Origin: HdN1 sp964473645
GTDB taxonomy: Bacteria; Pseudomonadota; Gammaproteobacteria; Pseudomonadales; Ketobacteraceae
Direction of reading: 5' to 3'
Assembly: GCA_964473645.1 (NCBI GenBank)
Contig: CAYYPW010000016.1
Location: 1 to 64,000, forward strand
Length of the DNA stretch: 64,000 nt
Shown here: positions 9,495 through 18,193 of the stretch, piece after piece
Position numbering within the stretch: position 1 is the stretch's first letter
How the letters are laid out: each line of letters opens with the position of its first letter
Notes under the pieces: model-generated
Seen by the model: the letters and a program-made list of their open reading frames with translations, nothing else
What the model was told of the DNA's origin: nothing
Databases searched by the model: none
Position numbers and translations under genes: made by a program

Positions 9495-10075
9495 TGGCAA
9501 GAATTAACTTATTGCCCTGGCGGGAAGAGCGCCGCCAGGAACTTAAGAAGCAGTTTATTGCCGTGCTCTTTGGGGTGGCTGTGTTAGGTGCTGGCAGTGT
9601 CTACCTGATGAACATGCAGGTGGAGGCCGAGATTCAATATCAACAGTCGCGGAATCAGTTTGTTACGGATGAGACCCACAAACTGGATGCGCAAATTGCT
9701 GAGATCGCTGAGCTTAAGAAGAAGCGGGAGCGCCTGATTGAACGCATGAATGTTATTCAGGATCTGCAGGGCAATCGACCATTGGCGGTGCATATCTTTG
9801 ATGAAATTGCTCGGTCTGTGCCGGATGGCGCTTATTATTCGTCCGTAGAACAAAAGGGCGATGCGTTGACCGCCATCGGTTTTGCGGAGTCGAATACGCG
9901 TATTTCGAATTTGATGCGTAACCTTGAGACTTCGCAGAGTTTTGCATCACCGACCCTTTCCAAGGTTTCGAAACAGGCCGCGGACAAGTCGGGCAAGTCG
10001 GATGAGGCCGTTGGCAGTGAATTCAATCTGTCGTTCAAAATCGAAAGGCCCAAAGCTGCTGAAGGGGAGGGCTGA
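9494..10075 (+). CDS. pilN: Type IV pilus inner-membrane protein PilN
   Basis: Bitopic protein of the pilus alignment subcomplex. Its cytoplasmic tail (MARINLLPWREERR) contains the conserved INLLPWR motif that binds PilM. A single membrane segment follows at residues ~22-40, then a coiled coil (~45-85) and a ferredoxin-like periplasmic domain that pairs with PilO. 193 residues is normal. It starts on the last base of pilM and ends 3 bp before pilO. Confidence 0.95.
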   Translation: MARINLLPWREERRQELKKQFIAVLFGVAVLGAGSVYLMNMQVEAEIQYQQSRNQFVTDETHKLDAQIAEIAELKKKRERLIERMNVIQDLQGNRPLAVHIFDEIARSVPDGAYYSSVEQKGDALTAIGFAESNTRISNLMRNLETSQSFASPTLSKVSKQAADKSGKSDEAVGSEFNLSFKIERPKAAEGEG

Positions 10076-10078
10076 TAC

Positions 10079-10669
10079 ATGGATTTAAAGCAGTTTGTTG
10101 ATTCGCTGAATAATCTTGATTTTGAGAATGTGGGCTCTTGGCCCATGCCAGTTAAGGCTTTTTTCTGGGTGATAACGACAGCCGTTTCAGGGTGGTTGGT
10201 GTACAACTTTATGTTGTCGGAATCGCTCATGTTGCTTGAAAGCGAGCGAGGCAAAGAAAGCCAGTTGATGCAGGAGTACGAACGCAAGGCGTTCCAGGCC
10301 GCCAACCTCGATCGTTACAAGACACAAATGGAGGAAATGGAAAATACGTTCGGTGCCTTGTTGCGCCAGCTACCAAAAGATGCAGAAGTACCGGGGTTGC
10401 TTGAAGATATTACCCATACGGGTTTGAGTGCTGGACTTGAGTTCCAATCAATCACTCTTGCCGGTGAACAATCCAAAGAATTTTATATTGAGCTGCCGAT
10501 CAACATTTCCGTGAGGGGCGGTTATCACGCATTAGGTGCGTTCGTTAGTGGTGTTGCGTCCCTGCCGCGTATCGTTACCGTGCATGATTTTACCATCAAG
10601 TCAGGGGGGTCACCCAACGATTTGACCATGGACATTCTGGCCAAGACGTATCGGTACAAGGAGGAATAA
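10079..10669 (+). CDS. pilO: Type IV pilus inner-membrane protein PilO
   Basis: Partner of PilN in the inner-membrane alignment complex. 196 residues: short cytoplasmic tail, membrane segment at ~28-48 (FFWVITTAVSGWLVYNFML), coiled coil (~55-95), then a periplasmic ferredoxin-like domain ending with conserved FTIKSGG. Tightly packed between pilN and pilP, 3 bp each side. Confidence 0.94.
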   Translation: MDLKQFVDSLNNLDFENVGSWPMPVKAFFWVITTAVSGWLVYNFMLSESLMLLESERGKESQLMQEYERKAFQAANLDRYKTQMEEMENTFGALLRQLPKDAEVPGLLEDITHTGLSAGLEFQSITLAGEQSKEFYIELPINISVRGGYHALGAFVSGVASLPRIVTVHDFTIKSGGSPNDLTMDILAKTYRYKEE

Positions 10670-10672
10670 GCC

Positions 10673-11203
10673 ATGTGGATGCGAGTTTTAGGCGTGGTGA
10701 TTGCAATTATCAGCTTGTCCGCATGCGTGGGTGATAACCAGTTCACCGATTTGCGTGCGCAAATGGACGAGATTAAAAAGCGACCAAAAGGCAATATAGA
10801 GCCGCCCCCGGAATTCAAGGCTTACACGAGTTTTGCATATAGTGCTGCGGCGCTGCGAAGCCCGTTTTCACCCCCAATGGATGTGGAGCTAATTGAAACG
10901 ACCGGTCAGAAGTCTGCCGTAAAGCCAGATCTGGAAAGACCGAAGGAGGCGCTTGAAGAGTTTGGAATTGATTCCCTCTCTATGGTGGGCACCCTCAATA
11001 AGCCAGGAAACATTTTATTTGCTTTGGTGCAAGACACGAACGGTGGCTTGCATCGGGTAGCGGTAGGGAACTACATGGGGCGTAATCACGGCAAGGTTTT
11101 TAATGTGACGCCTCAAAAAATCGACGTTATTGAAATTGTGTCCGATGGTCAGGATGGGTGGATTGAGCGCCCTCGTACCATTGCGTTACGCGAGCAAAAA
11201 TAA
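10673..11203 (+). CDS. pilP: Type IV pilus lipoprotein PilP
   Basis: Inner-membrane lipoprotein that joins PilN/PilO to the secretin PilQ. It has a lipoprotein signal peptide with lipobox LSAC, the acylated cysteine at residue 18. A disordered stretch and the C-terminal beta domain follow (SMVGTLNKPGNILFALVQD, VAVGNYMGRNHGKV). 176 residues is the usual length. Confidence 0.95.
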   Translation: MWMRVLGVVIAIISLSACVGDNQFTDLRAQMDEIKKRPKGNIEPPPEFKAYTSFAYSAAALRSPFSPPMDVELIETTGQKSAVKPDLERPKEALEEFGIDSLSMVGTLNKPGNILFALVQDTNGGLHRVAVGNYMGRNHGKVFNVTPQKIDVIEIVSDGQDGWIERPRTIALREQK

Positions 11204-11226
11204 GAGAAGGTGGGAGAGTGAGCGTT

Positions 11227-13353
11227 ATGACTTCAAGATGGATGAGCCATGGCAAGCAGGGCAAACCCACACAGTACAAGAAGCTGGCAGCGTCATTGCT
11301 GCTGCTTTCCACCTTCGGTGTATTGGATGCCAGTGCATTGCAGCTTACAAGTGTTGAGTCTGCTGCGATGGCAGGCGATAGCATCGAGATAAAGTTGGGT
11401 TTTGATTCGGCGCCGCCCCAACCTACGGGCTATACCATTGAGAATCCGGCGCGTATTGCCCTGGATTTACCAGGTGTCAGCAATGGTATGAAAGATAAGT
11501 ATCACAATCTGGGAAATGGTAATGCACGTACGCTTACCGTTATGGGCACGCCGGATCGTACACGCTTGATTGTGAATTTGACCTCGCTGACAGGTTATAG
11601 CACGCGTATTGCGGGTAACAGTTTGTATGTAACTGTTGGTGGGGCCCAGCAAGCTAAACAAGCGCCTGCGACGACGCCTGTGACACCAGCGCCTTCGCCA
11701 ACGGCTATACGTAGCGCCGGACCAGCGATTGAGGAAATCGATTTTCACCGTGGTGATAGTGGTGAGGGCTTGGTTTCCATAAAGTTAAGTGATCCCAATG
11801 CGCCCATGGATTTGCGAGAGGAGGGCGGCAAAGTCGTGGTGGACTTTGTCGGGGTCAACCTGCCAGATGGATTACGTCGCCGTTTGGACGTGCTGGATTT
11901 TGCAACGCCAGTAAAACTGATTGATGCGACTCGTGAAGGTAAAAATTCAAAAATCGCCATTGAAGCCAAGGGTGATTATGAATATATGGCTTACCAAACG
12001 GATAATTATTTTACCGTATCTGTTAAGCCGGTGACCGGGGCGGAACTGGAGCGTAAGAAAAAGGAACGATTCCAATACACAGGCGAAAAACTGTCGCTTA
12101 ATTTCCAGGATATTGAAGTACGATCGGTTTTACAATTAATCGCTGATTTTACCGAGCTTAACTTGGTTGCCAGCGATACAGTGGGAGGGCGTATTACCTT
12201 GCGTCTCCAGAATGTCCCTTGGGATCAGGCGTTGGATCTGATTCTAAAGACAAAAGGTCTCGACAAACGCAAAGTGGGTAATGTTTTGTTGGTTGCGCCA
12301 GCAGATGAAATTGCTGCACGCGAGAAGCTCGAATTGGAAAGCCAGAAGCAGGTTCAGGAGCTTGCACCGACTAAGACAGAATACATTACCGTTAATTATG
12401 CTAAGGCAGAGGAATTGTCGAAATTGCTGACAAAAGAGTCAGGCTTCCTTTCCGATCGTGGCAGTGTTGCAGTAGATACGCGTACGAATACGCTCATCGT
12501 TCAAGAAACCATCGGCAAAATAGATGAAATCAGATACATGCTGGAGCAGCTCGATGTGCCTGTTCGTCAAGTCTTGATTGAGGCGCGTATCGTAATAGCG
12601 CGCACCAACGTGGGTGAGGAACTTGGCGTGCGTTGGAACGTCATGCAGACGGGTAGCTTTAGAGAAGATTTTGACAATATATACCTTGGTGGTACAGGCA
12701 CTGGCATTGAGGAAAATGTTGAAAGTTTAACACAAGACAACGAGTTCACTATCAGCAACAATACCGTGGCACTGGATTTTGGTATTGCAAGCGGTGATGC
12801 TTCAAGCTTAGCGTTGGGCATATTTGATGATAAGGGATTGCTTGATGTTGAACTATCAGCACTGGAAAGCGAAGGTAAAGCCGATATTGTATCCACTCCC
12901 AAAGTGCTGACTGCTGATCAGCAGAAAGCGCGCGTGGCCTCAGGTACAGAAATCCCCTATCAACAAGCATCATCATCAGGTGCCACGACCACCGCCTTTA
13001 AGGAAGCGGTTCTCTCTCTGGAAGCCACTCCCCAGATTACACCAGATGGTCGTATCATAATGGATCTCAAGGTAAACCAAGATTCTGTGGGAGATATTGA
13101 CACAGCTTCGCAAATACCCGTTATCGATACAAATCAGGTGATTACCAGCGTAATCGTGGATAATGGCCAAACGGTGGTGTTGGGTGGCGTATTCCGGTCT
13201 GAGGAGATCAAGAGCACGGCCAAAACTCCGTTCCTGGGGGATTTACCCGTATTGGGTCGTTTGTTCCGTAAGCACATCACTACCCAGGAAAAAGCCGAAC
13301 TACTGGTCTTCATTACGCCGAAGATTGTCACTGACGTCGTATCATCTCAATAA
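11227..13353 (+). CDS. pilQ: Type IV pilus secretin PilQ
   Basis: Outer-membrane secretin through which the pilus is extruded and retracted. A signal-peptide region (hydrophobic run near residues 20-40) is followed by two AMIN peptidoglycan-binding domains (~45-125 and ~165-270). Secretin N-domains come next (LSLNFQDIEVRSVLQLIADF, then TEYITVNYAKAEEL), and a C-terminal secretin pore domain ending near LPVLGRLFR. ATG 11227 is preferred because GGGAG lies 10 nt upstream; GTG 11218 is nearly on top of that site. It is followed by aroK after 6 bp. Confidence 0.95.
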   Translation: MTSRWMSHGKQGKPTQYKKLAASLLLLSTFGVLDASALQLTSVESAAMAGDSIEIKLGFDSAPPQPTGYTIENPARIALDLPGVSNGMKDKYHNLGNGNARTLTVMGTPDRTRLIVNLTSLTGYSTRIAGNSLYVTVGGAQQAKQAPATTPVTPAPSPTAIRSAGPAIEEIDFHRGDSGEGLVSIKLSDPNAPMDLREEGGKVVVDFVGVNLPDGLRRRLDVLDFATPVKLIDATREGKNSKIAIEAKGDYEYMAYQTDNYFTVSVKPVTGAELERKKKERFQYTGEKLSLNFQDIEVRSVLQLIADFTELNLVASDTVGGRITLRLQNVPWDQALDLILKTKGLDKRKVGNVLLVAPADEIAAREKLELESQKQVQELAPTKTEYITVNYAKAEELSKLLTKESGFLSDRGSVAVDTRTNTLIVQETIGKIDEIRYMLEQLDVPVRQVLIEARIVIARTNVGEELGVRWNVMQTGSFREDFDNIYLGGTGTGIEENVESLTQDNEFTISNNTVALDFGIASGDASSLALGIFDDKGLLDVELSALESEGKADIVSTPKVLTADQQKARVASGTEIPYQQASSSGATTTAFKEAVLSLEATPQITPDGRIIMDLKVNQDSVGDIDTASQIPVIDTNQVITSVIVDNGQTVVLGGVFRSEEIKSTAKTPFLGDLPVLGRLFRKHITTQEKAELLVFITPKIVTDVVSSQ

Positions 13354-13359
13354 GGTCGC

Positions 13360-13878
13360 ATGCCGTTTAATCGTAATGTTATTTTGGTGGGGCCGATGGG
13401 TGCAGGCAAAAGCACCATCGGCCGCCAACTCGCCGCGCTATTGCGCTATGAATTCGTCGATTCTGATCAGGAGATAGAAGCTCGTACCGGCGCCGATATC
13501 CCCTGGATCTTTGATGTGGAAGGAGAAGAGGGGTTTCGCAAGCGCGAGGAGTCTGTTATCGACGACCTCACCCAACGTCAGCACATTGTGTTGGCAACGG
13601 GCGGTGGAGCCGTGCTCAAAGAAACCAACCGCCGCGCCATCAAAGGCCGGGGAGCGGTGGTCTATCTCAAGACGTCCATCGATCAACAGATGTCACGCAC
13701 TTCCCGCGATCGCAATCGCCCGCTGCTTCAAACCGATAATCCTCGCAAGGTATTGACCGATTTGATGGCGTTGCGTGAGCCACTTTACTTGGAGGTCGCG
13801 GATTACATTGTCGAAACTGACAGCACTGCCATCAAGGATGTCGCGACACGCATCGTTGAAATGATCTCTGCGGAGTGA
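13360..13878 (+). CDS. aroK: Shikimate kinase
   Basis: Phosphorylates shikimate at the 3-OH, the fifth step of chorismate synthesis. A P-loop GPMGAGKST lies at residues ~11-19, shikimate-binding residues are in FVDSD and EGEEGFRKRE, and the GGGAV loop follows. The lid has RNRPLL. 172 residues is normal. It lies directly after pilQ, the common gammaproteobacterial linkage of shikimate genes to the pilus operon. Confidence 0.96.
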   Translation: MPFNRNVILVGPMGAGKSTIGRQLAALLRYEFVDSDQEIEARTGADIPWIFDVEGEEGFRKREESVIDDLTQRQHIVLATGGGAVLKETNRRAIKGRGAVVYLKTSIDQQMSRTSRDRNRPLLQTDNPRKVLTDLMALREPLYLEVADYIVETDSTAIKDVATRIVEMISAE

Positions 13879-13977
13879 TTCAGGCCAGCAATTTTGGGCA
13901 GCGTCAGCAGAGCCAAGCATCCCGGGATTGCTCGATTCTTGCTACCATAAGGGTTGAATCAATAATGAGAGCCCTTC

Positions 13978-15054
13978 ATGGATCGTATCAACGTCGATCT
14001 CGGTGATCGCAGTTATCCCATTTTTATTGGTGCCGGCCTGCTTGAATCCTTAGGCGCACTACTTCCTGCGCTGGCGGGCAGGCAGGTGATGGTGGTGACC
14101 AATAGCACCATCGCCCCTCTATACCTCCACCGTGTCGAGCAAGCATTCGGCGATTATCGTGTTGATCACGTTATATTGCCGGATGGGGAGCAATACAAAA
14201 CGCTTTCCACGCTTGACCAGATCTTTACAGCCTTATTGGAAAAGCGACATAACCGGACGACTACTATCGTTGCCTTGGGCGGAGGCGTGGTGGGCGATAT
14301 GGCTGGTTTTGCCGCGGCTGCCTACCAGCGTGGCGTTGAATTTATTCAGATCCCGACCACGCTTTTATCCCAGGTCGATTCTTCTGTTGGTGGCAAAACG
14401 GGCGTCAACCATCCGTTGGGCAAGAACATGATCGGCGCCTTTCATCAGCCGCGTGCGGTTATTGCAGATCTGGCCACCCTAAAAACGCTGCCAGACCGCG
14501 AATTGTCTGCCGGGCTCGCGGAAATCATTAAGTATGGCCTGATCTGGGACGCCGAGTTCTTTGAATGGCTTGAGCGTTGCATAGAGAAGTTGGTAGCACG
14601 AGATATTGACGCCCTCATCCACGCGGTCAAGCGATCCTGCGAGATCAAGGCTGCTGTGGTGGGCAAGGATGAACGTGAAAGCAACCTGCGCGCCATTCTC
14701 AATCTGGGCCATACTTTTGGACATGCCATTGAAACCGCCCAAGGCTATGGCGAGTGGTTACACGGTGAAGCCGTTGGGGCGGGCATGGTGATGGCGGTGG
14801 AGTTATCCATCCGCGAGGGCTGGTTACCGGAATCCATGCGTGAACGCATACATTCACTTAACCAGCGTGCCGGTTTGCCAGTGAAAGGCCCGGCGGACAT
14901 GACAGAGGCGCAGTATCGGACACTGATGGCCGTGGACAAAAAAGTACTGGACGACAATTTGAGGTTGGTACTTCTGGAGAGTCTCGGCAAGGCGGTCATC
15001 ACGACCGAGTTTAAAGCAGAGAACCTCTCCGCGACTTTGCGAGCATGTACATGA
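13978..15054 (+). CDS. aroB: 3-dehydroquinate synthase
   Basis: Converts DAHP to 3-dehydroquinate, the second shikimate step, using NAD and a divalent metal. Conserved features are ALGGGVVGDMAGF, IPTTLLSQVDSSVGGKTGVN, the metal ligand region (LGHTFGHAIE) and WLHGEAV. 358 residues is normal. The ATG has a GAGAG purine stretch just upstream. The 99-bp gap after aroK shows no terminator. The last 10 bases overlap the start of damX. Confidence 0.96.
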   Translation: MDRINVDLGDRSYPIFIGAGLLESLGALLPALAGRQVMVVTNSTIAPLYLHRVEQAFGDYRVDHVILPDGEQYKTLSTLDQIFTALLEKRHNRTTTIVALGGGVVGDMAGFAAAAYQRGVEFIQIPTTLLSQVDSSVGGKTGVNHPLGKNMIGAFHQPRAVIADLATLKTLPDRELSAGLAEIIKYGLIWDAEFFEWLERCIEKLVARDIDALIHAVKRSCEIKAAVVGKDERESNLRAILNLGHTFGHAIETAQGYGEWLHGEAVGAGMVMAVELSIREGWLPESMRERIHSLNQRAGLPVKGPADMTEAQYRTLMAVDKKVLDDNLRLVLLESLGKAVITTEFKAENLSATLRACT

Positions 15055-16925
15055 GCCCAAAAGGCAATCATCATGATGTGGCGTTTGGCAGCGCGCTGAA
15101 CGACATTCCGACCCTGGATGACGTCAGGTTGGACGGCGGCTTTTTTGCTGGCGTAGATCGTGGTGAGTGGATTCGCAATCTTGAGCATCACTTTCGCTAT
15201 GGCGAAGAGTTATTGATGCTGTGGAGCGAGCCGGGAGTGGGTAAGAGTGCGTTGCTTACCCAGTTGGCAAGTCGTCTGGACCCTGCGGTGTATTCCGTTG
15301 TGACCATGGATGCTCGCCGGGGTGGTAGTGCGGAGCATTTGTGGGGGGCTTTGGATCGGCGTTTGTCCTTACCTCATGGCGCTGAAGGTTGGGAGGCTCT
15401 CAAAGGTACGGCCAAAAAGCTGGCATCCTCCGGCCATTCACTGGCCATCATTATTGATCATGCCGATAAGCTCAACAAAGAAGCCATTCAGCTCTTGCGA
15501 GCCATGCTGGATGTGCGCTTGCCCGAATGCCGTTTTGTATTGGCGATGGATGGCGCGGGGGTTTCAACACAGGGCCAATGGCCACACATTGAAGCCATGT
15601 TGTTTGAACGTGGACAACTGGCTCGCCTATGGCCGTTTGGGCAGGAAGATGCCCTGGCCTACTTGGATTTTCGTATACAACATGCAAAGTTGGGCGATGT
15701 GGTGCTCACCGAGAAACAGCAGCAGCTGATTTTCGAGCGAAGCGAAGGCAACGCGGGATTGATTAAAGCTGAGCTGCAGCGGATGCTGACGGCCGGAGAA
15801 TTGTTGGGCAGACCCGCCACGAAAGGACGTAAGCCCGCAGCCACCCCCAAAAAATCGCACAAGCCCGCCACGTCCAAGCCTGGGAACCCGGCCACATCGA
15901 CGACCAAACCCAAGCGGACCGCCGTGCTTCCCAAAGCGCATACGGTAGCCGTGAGTATGTTGGCTATCGCGTTGCTGGGCTTCTACTTGGTGTGGGAACA
16001 GCCGATTCCCGAATCCGTCATTCTTACCCCGTCCCCGACCGCGCAGAATTTGCCGCCAGTCATCAAGACACTGGAAGAAACCGGATTACCCGTTACTCAG
16101 CAGATCGAAAGCGAACCCCCTGCATCTGGTGGATTGGCCAATCCGGTCAAGTTCAAAGAGGGTGGTGATGAAATCGCAGACAACACCGTACCTTCGCCCG
16201 CCTTTGCATCGCAATCCAATATGGAACCCCCTGCTGGCTTCTCCCCGAGCAATGTGCCGTTGATGGCAACACAAGGTACGCAAAAACGTTCTTCTGGTAC
16301 TCTTGGCGAGACTTCGAGATCATTGCCGGAAACAGCAGCGCCCAATTCTGCAGCGCCCCTTCTGGCAAAAGAACCGGTTCGAGCGAAAGAGCCGGTCCAC
16401 ACCCAGGAACCAATAAAAATATCAGCCACGAAAGCAACTGCACCAAAGACCGTCGATTCAAAGCCGATTGCCCTACAGTCGGTAGAGAAAAATGAGCTGG
16501 ACGCTAAATCAAGCACGGCAGACAAGACGTTGGGAGTGACCGATAAACAAAAATCGCCCCCAAAGAATGCCCCAAAAGCCTCCAGTCCCGTTACCGCGAA
16601 AAGCGCGTTGCCGATAAAACCCACAGTAAAATCGGCAGCAAAACCCATAGCGTTAGCCAAAGCGGCGCCTATCCCCAAGAAGGCTGGCTACACGCTGCAA
16701 ATCATGGGTTTACGGGATGAGCGCTCAGTGCAGGCATTCATGCAGCGTAACGCTGGGGTCAAGGGGTTGCGTTACCATACGACCCGCCTGAATGGACAAC
16801 CCTGGTATGTGATTGTGCAGGGTGAGTATGCTTCTCGACAGGCTGCACAGGCCGCCGTTAAATCCTTACCGGCACCATTGCAAGCCAGTAACCCGTTCCC
16901 AAAAAGCCTGAGTGCTTTGCAGTAG
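15045..16925 (+). CDS. damX: DamX-like cell-division protein (AAA ATPase plus SPOR)
   Basis: Inner-membrane protein that goes to the division septum through its SPOR domain, which binds denuded glycan. The N-terminal cytoplasmic AAA domain has a Walker A-like SEPGVGKSA (near residue 65) and a Walker B-like LAIIIDHAD. It is followed by a basic Pro/Lys/Thr-rich linker, a membrane segment near residues 303-322 and a long Ala/Pro/Lys-rich periplasmic linker. A C-terminal SPOR domain (YTLQIMGLRDERSVQAF) ends it. Start 15045 or in-frame ATG 15051 are both possible. It is last in the pilus/shikimate operon and has its own terminator. Confidence 0.88.
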   Translation: MYMSPKGNHHDVAFGSALNDIPTLDDVRLDGGFFAGVDRGEWIRNLEHHFRYGEELLMLWSEPGVGKSALLTQLASRLDPAVYSVVTMDARRGGSAEHLWGALDRRLSLPHGAEGWEALKGTAKKLASSGHSLAIIIDHADKLNKEAIQLLRAMLDVRLPECRFVLAMDGAGVSTQGQWPHIEAMLFERGQLARLWPFGQEDALAYLDFRIQHAKLGDVVLTEKQQQLIFERSEGNAGLIKAELQRMLTAGELLGRPATKGRKPAATPKKSHKPATSKPGNPATSTTKPKRTAVLPKAHTVAVSMLAIALLGFYLVWEQPIPESVILTPSPTAQNLPPVIKTLEETGLPVTQQIESEPPASGGLANPVKFKEGGDEIADNTVPSPAFASQSNMEPPAGFSPSNVPLMATQGTQKRSSGTLGETSRSLPETAAPNSAAPLLAKEPVRAKEPVHTQEPIKISATKATAPKTVDSKPIALQSVEKNELDAKSSTADKTLGVTDKQKSPPKNAPKASSPVTAKSALPIKPTVKSAAKPIALAKAAPIPKKAGYTLQIMGLRDERSVQAFMQRNAGVKGLRYHTTRLNGQPWYVIVQGEYASRQAAQAAVKSLPAPLQASNPFPKSLSALQ

Positions 16926-17014
16926 AATGTGGTGGGCAATCGATGGTATTAAACATCAAACGGATAGCCATTCGTAAAATCGCTAATCTCTGATTGCATA
17001 TCGATTATGTTTGA

Positions 17015-17050
17015 AGCGAGGGCCGGCACGACGCTGGCCCTCGCTGTTTT
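17015..17050 (+). terminator. Terminator after damX
   Basis: AGCGAGGGCC (17015-17024) pairs perfectly with GGCCCTCGCT (17036-17045), followed by GTTTT. It closes the pilM-damX operon and lies 20 bp before hemE. Confidence 0.85.
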
Positions 17051-17065
17051 ATATGGGGAACCCTT

Positions 17066-18127
17066 ATGTCTGAACTCAAGAATGACCGTTTTCTGCGGGC
17101 GCTAATGCGTGAGCCGGTTGATATTACACCTGTTTGGATGATGCGCCAGGCGGGGCGCTATCTGCCTGAATATCGTGCGACGCGTGCGCGTGCAGGGGAT
17201 TTCCTGGCGCTTTGCAAGAACGCTGAGTTGGCCTGTGAAGTCACCTTGCAACCTTTGGAGCGGTTTCCGCTCGATGCGGCCATTCTGTTCTCGGACATTC
17301 TGACTGTGCCTGACGCCATGGGGTTGGGCCTGTATTTTGAGACCGGTGAGGGGCCTCGTTTTCACAAGACCGTTCGCACTCAAGCGGACGTCGATGCATT
17401 ACCCATCCCCAATGTTGCAAGCGATCTGGATTATGTAATGGCCGCCGTGCGGACCATTCGCGCTGCCTTGAATGGCCGCGTGCCATTGATCGGTTTTTCT
17501 GGTAGCCCGTGGACACTGGCGACCTATATGGTAGAAGGTGCTGGCAGCCGGGATTTCCGTGAAATCAAGAAGTTAATGTTCACCTCGCCGGAGGTTTTGC
17601 ACGGTTTGTTGGAAAAGCTGGCGGTGACAGTAACGGCGTACCTTAATGAGCAGATTCGTAGCGGTGCGCAGGCAGTGCAGATATTTGATACTTGGGGTGG
17701 TGTGCTTAATACGCCGTGTTATCAAGAGTTTTCGCTACGTTACATGCAGAAGATCGTCGCCGGGCTGATTCGTCACAATGACGGTCGTGCAGTTCCCTGT
17801 ATTCTTTTTACCAAGAATGGTGGGCAGTGGATTGAGCAAATTGCTGCTACCGGTTGTGATGCAGTGGGATTGGACTGGACCATTGAGATTGGGCAGGCGC
17901 GAGCAAGGGTGGGCAGCAAGGTCGCCTTGCAGGGGAACATGGACCCTTCAATTCTCTATGGGACGCCAGCGCGGATTCGAGCAGAGGTGAAGCGGATCTT
18001 AGAGGATTTTGGGCCAAACGATGGGCATGTGTTCAACTTGGGGCATGGGATAGCGCTGGATGTGGACCCGGAGAACGCCAAGGTGTTTATTGAGGCGGTG
18101 CATGAGTTGAGTTGCAAAACTAAATAA
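17066..18127 (+). CDS. hemE: Uroporphyrinogen decarboxylase
   Basis: Removes four carboxyl groups from uroporphyrinogen III to give coproporphyrinogen III in haem synthesis. Family signatures are PVWMMRQAGRYLPEYR near the N-terminus, the catalytic Asp region (LFSDILTVPDAMG) and GFSGSPWTLATYMVEG. QGNMDP and FNLGHGI come near the end. 353 residues is normal. In Pseudomonas, gltB and gltD lie between the damX homologue and hemE; here they are absent. Confidence 0.97.
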   Translation: MSELKNDRFLRALMREPVDITPVWMMRQAGRYLPEYRATRARAGDFLALCKNAELACEVTLQPLERFPLDAAILFSDILTVPDAMGLGLYFETGEGPRFHKTVRTQADVDALPIPNVASDLDYVMAAVRTIRAALNGRVPLIGFSGSPWTLATYMVEGAGSRDFREIKKLMFTSPEVLHGLLEKLAVTVTAYLNEQIRSGAQAVQIFDTWGGVLNTPCYQEFSLRYMQKIVAGLIRHNDGRAVPCILFTKNGGQWIEQIAATGCDAVGLDWTIEIGQARARVGSKVALQGNMDPSILYGTPARIRAEVKRILEDFGPNDGHVFNLGHGIALDVDPENAKVFIEAVHELSCKTK

Positions 18128-18140
18128 GCGGTTGCATTAG

Positions 18141-18181
18141 CAGTAGCCCCGCGACACAAGAACGGTGGCGCGGGGCTACTG
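18141..18181. terminator. Hairpin between convergent hemE and the Ig-like gene
   Basis: A perfect 13-bp inverted repeat (18141-18153 with 18169-18181, CAGTAGCCCCGCG) sits between two convergent genes. There is no T-run on either side, so it is a hairpin-type terminator only by position and strength. Confidence 0.6.
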
Positions 18182-18193
18182 TAAGCGTCGCTA

